The notes beneath the pieces are model-generated. The model did not search any database, was not told the DNA's origin, and was given only the letters and a program-made list of their open reading frames with translations. 29,217 nt of DNA from positions 1 through 29,217 of IMG/VR virus record IMGVR_UViG_3300035698_017425. The stretch is one strand, 5' to 3'. The first letter of the stretch is position 1; each line of letters starts with the position of its first letter. Positions 28,737 to 29,217 of the stretch are shown here, one piece after another. Made by a program: the position numbers and the translations under genes. Source of the stretch: a virus.

Positions 28737-28969
28737 GCTTGGTTAAACTTAAAAATGTTCGTTTCGGCTATTCGGTCAAATGCGGCAACAAAGAAGACCG
28801 TTACTTTACCGAGACCGATGCCCGGTTGTTTTTGAACGTCCGTAGAATCGGCGTAGTCGACCAGGTGGTTGTCGAGATGTATGCCGAAAACGGCTCCTAC
28901 GTCGAAACGACCTTGGCCAACGTGATCAGTTACACGCCGTACATCGAAGCGTTGGAGGCTAGCGAATGA
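28733..28969 (+). CDS. Small basic beta-rich protein, function unknown
   Basis: A 78-residue product from ATG 28733, coupled by ATGA to the acetyltransferase and by ATGA to the next short frame. It begins with strands (LVKLKNVRFGYSVKCG) and ends with a helix (YTPYIEALEASE). No motif is recognised. It lies in the short-gene run between small- and large-terminase genes. Confidence 0.62.
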   Translation: MSLVKLKNVRFGYSVKCGNKEDRYFTETDARLFLNVRRIGVVDQVVVEMYAENGSYVETTLANVISYTPYIEALEASE

Positions 28970-28998
28970 AGGACCCGTTACTGGGAGAAGATGAATGA
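28966..28998 (+). CDS. Ten-residue micro-frame linking two genes
   Basis: The frame MKDPLLGEDE begins in the ATGA overlap with the previous gene and ends in the ATGA overlap with the next. It could be a translational relay rather than a working peptide. The GGGAG inside it is the ribosome site of the next gene. Confidence 0.25.
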   Translation: MKDPLLGEDE

Positions 28999-29217
28999 AG
29001 TTTACGCTTGAGTGTGACGACGAAAAGGAGTTTCTAGCCTTCTTGAACGGTCCAAATCTGCAAAGCGCTGTCTGGGATACGCTGCAGGAAATGAGAAAAG
29101 TGGCTAAATACTCTGAAGACGAGACAGAAGCTAACTATGCTGCTCGCTGGTGTCAATATGCTGTTCACTGGTGTCAAGTTCTATCGGAGAAACTTGAAGA
29201 CAGACCGGTGAATCTCT
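28995..29217 (+). CDS. Small acidic protein running off the window end
   Basis: Seventy-four codons from ATG 28995, GGGAG about 9 bases upstream, open to the last base. The final base T followed by bases 1-2 (AA) would give the stop TAA, so the gene is complete with 74 residues if the ends are joined. The product has a strand-turn start (MKFTLECDDEKEFLAFL) and two helices with NYAARWCQYAVHWCQ. No known function. In the circular map it ends just before terL. Confidence 0.62.
   Translation, partial: MKFTLECDDEKEFLAFLNGPNLQSAVWDTLQEMRKVAKYSEDETEANYAARWCQYAVHWCQVLSEKLEDRPVNL

Noticed and set aside
1-29217. CRISPR array, tRNA, integrase and insertion sequence
   Set aside because: No regularly spaced direct repeats, cloverleaf-like segment, tyrosine/serine recombinase pattern or transposase pattern was found by reading; small ones could still be missed without a search.

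Overview
The window looks like the whole genome, or nearly all of it, of a small short-tailed (podovirus-like) double-stranded DNA bacteriophage. Evidence is a dense, mostly rightward run of virion genes (terminase, portal, scaffold, capsid, head-tail adaptor, a ~1000-residue tail hub, internal ejection proteins, fibres), no tape-measure or sheath gene, and very tight gene packing with ATGA, TAATG and GTGA start/stop overlaps. The last reading frame runs off base 29217 and would end in TAA if base 1 followed, and small-terminase-like and large-terminase genes then face each other across the joint, so the map is probably circular or circularly permuted. Base composition is roughly balanced. I see no tRNA, integrase, RNA polymerase or family A/B DNA polymerase gene. 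The bacterial host cannot be named from the sequence.

Layout. 1-4500: large terminase, small linker gene, portal, scaffold. 4500-5930: major capsid gene set apart by a structured leader and a strong intrinsic terminator. 5930-11530: small head proteins, an adaptor gene interrupted by an in-frame TAA, two tail/decoration proteins, the tail hub, a GNAT acetyltransferase. 11530-17670: three internal (ejection) proteins, the first carrying S74-like motifs. 17700-21400: fibre and fibre-accessory genes followed by small genes including a one-helix membrane protein. 21495-22826 (leftward): ribbon-helix-helix (RHH) protein, ERF annealing protein, small helical protein, SSB. 22865-23257 (rightward): M15 peptidase endolysin. 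23254-24198 (leftward): a second RHH protein and three overlapping small genes of unknown function. 24272-26447 (rightward): PrimPol-type primase and D5-like SF3 helicase. 26448-26936: the only long non-coding stretch, with a terminator, CCCGGG-type repeats and an A+T-rich purine-biased tract, a good replication-origin candidate. 26937-29217: RuvC-like resolvase, a small membrane protein, a small-terminase candidate, another membrane protein, a second GNAT and short genes leading round to the terminase.

How it fits together. PrimPol, SF3 helicase, SSB, ERF and RuvC-like nuclease form a replication/recombination set that could start at the 26.5-26.8 kb region and rely on a host polymerase for bulk synthesis. 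A perfect 16-bp palindrome between the RHH gene at 24198 and the primase gene is the obvious operator for a divergent switch. The points most worth checking are the interrupted adaptor gene, the origin region, the capsid leader, the operator, and a strongly over-used heptamer (GTGCGGT/ACCGCAC).
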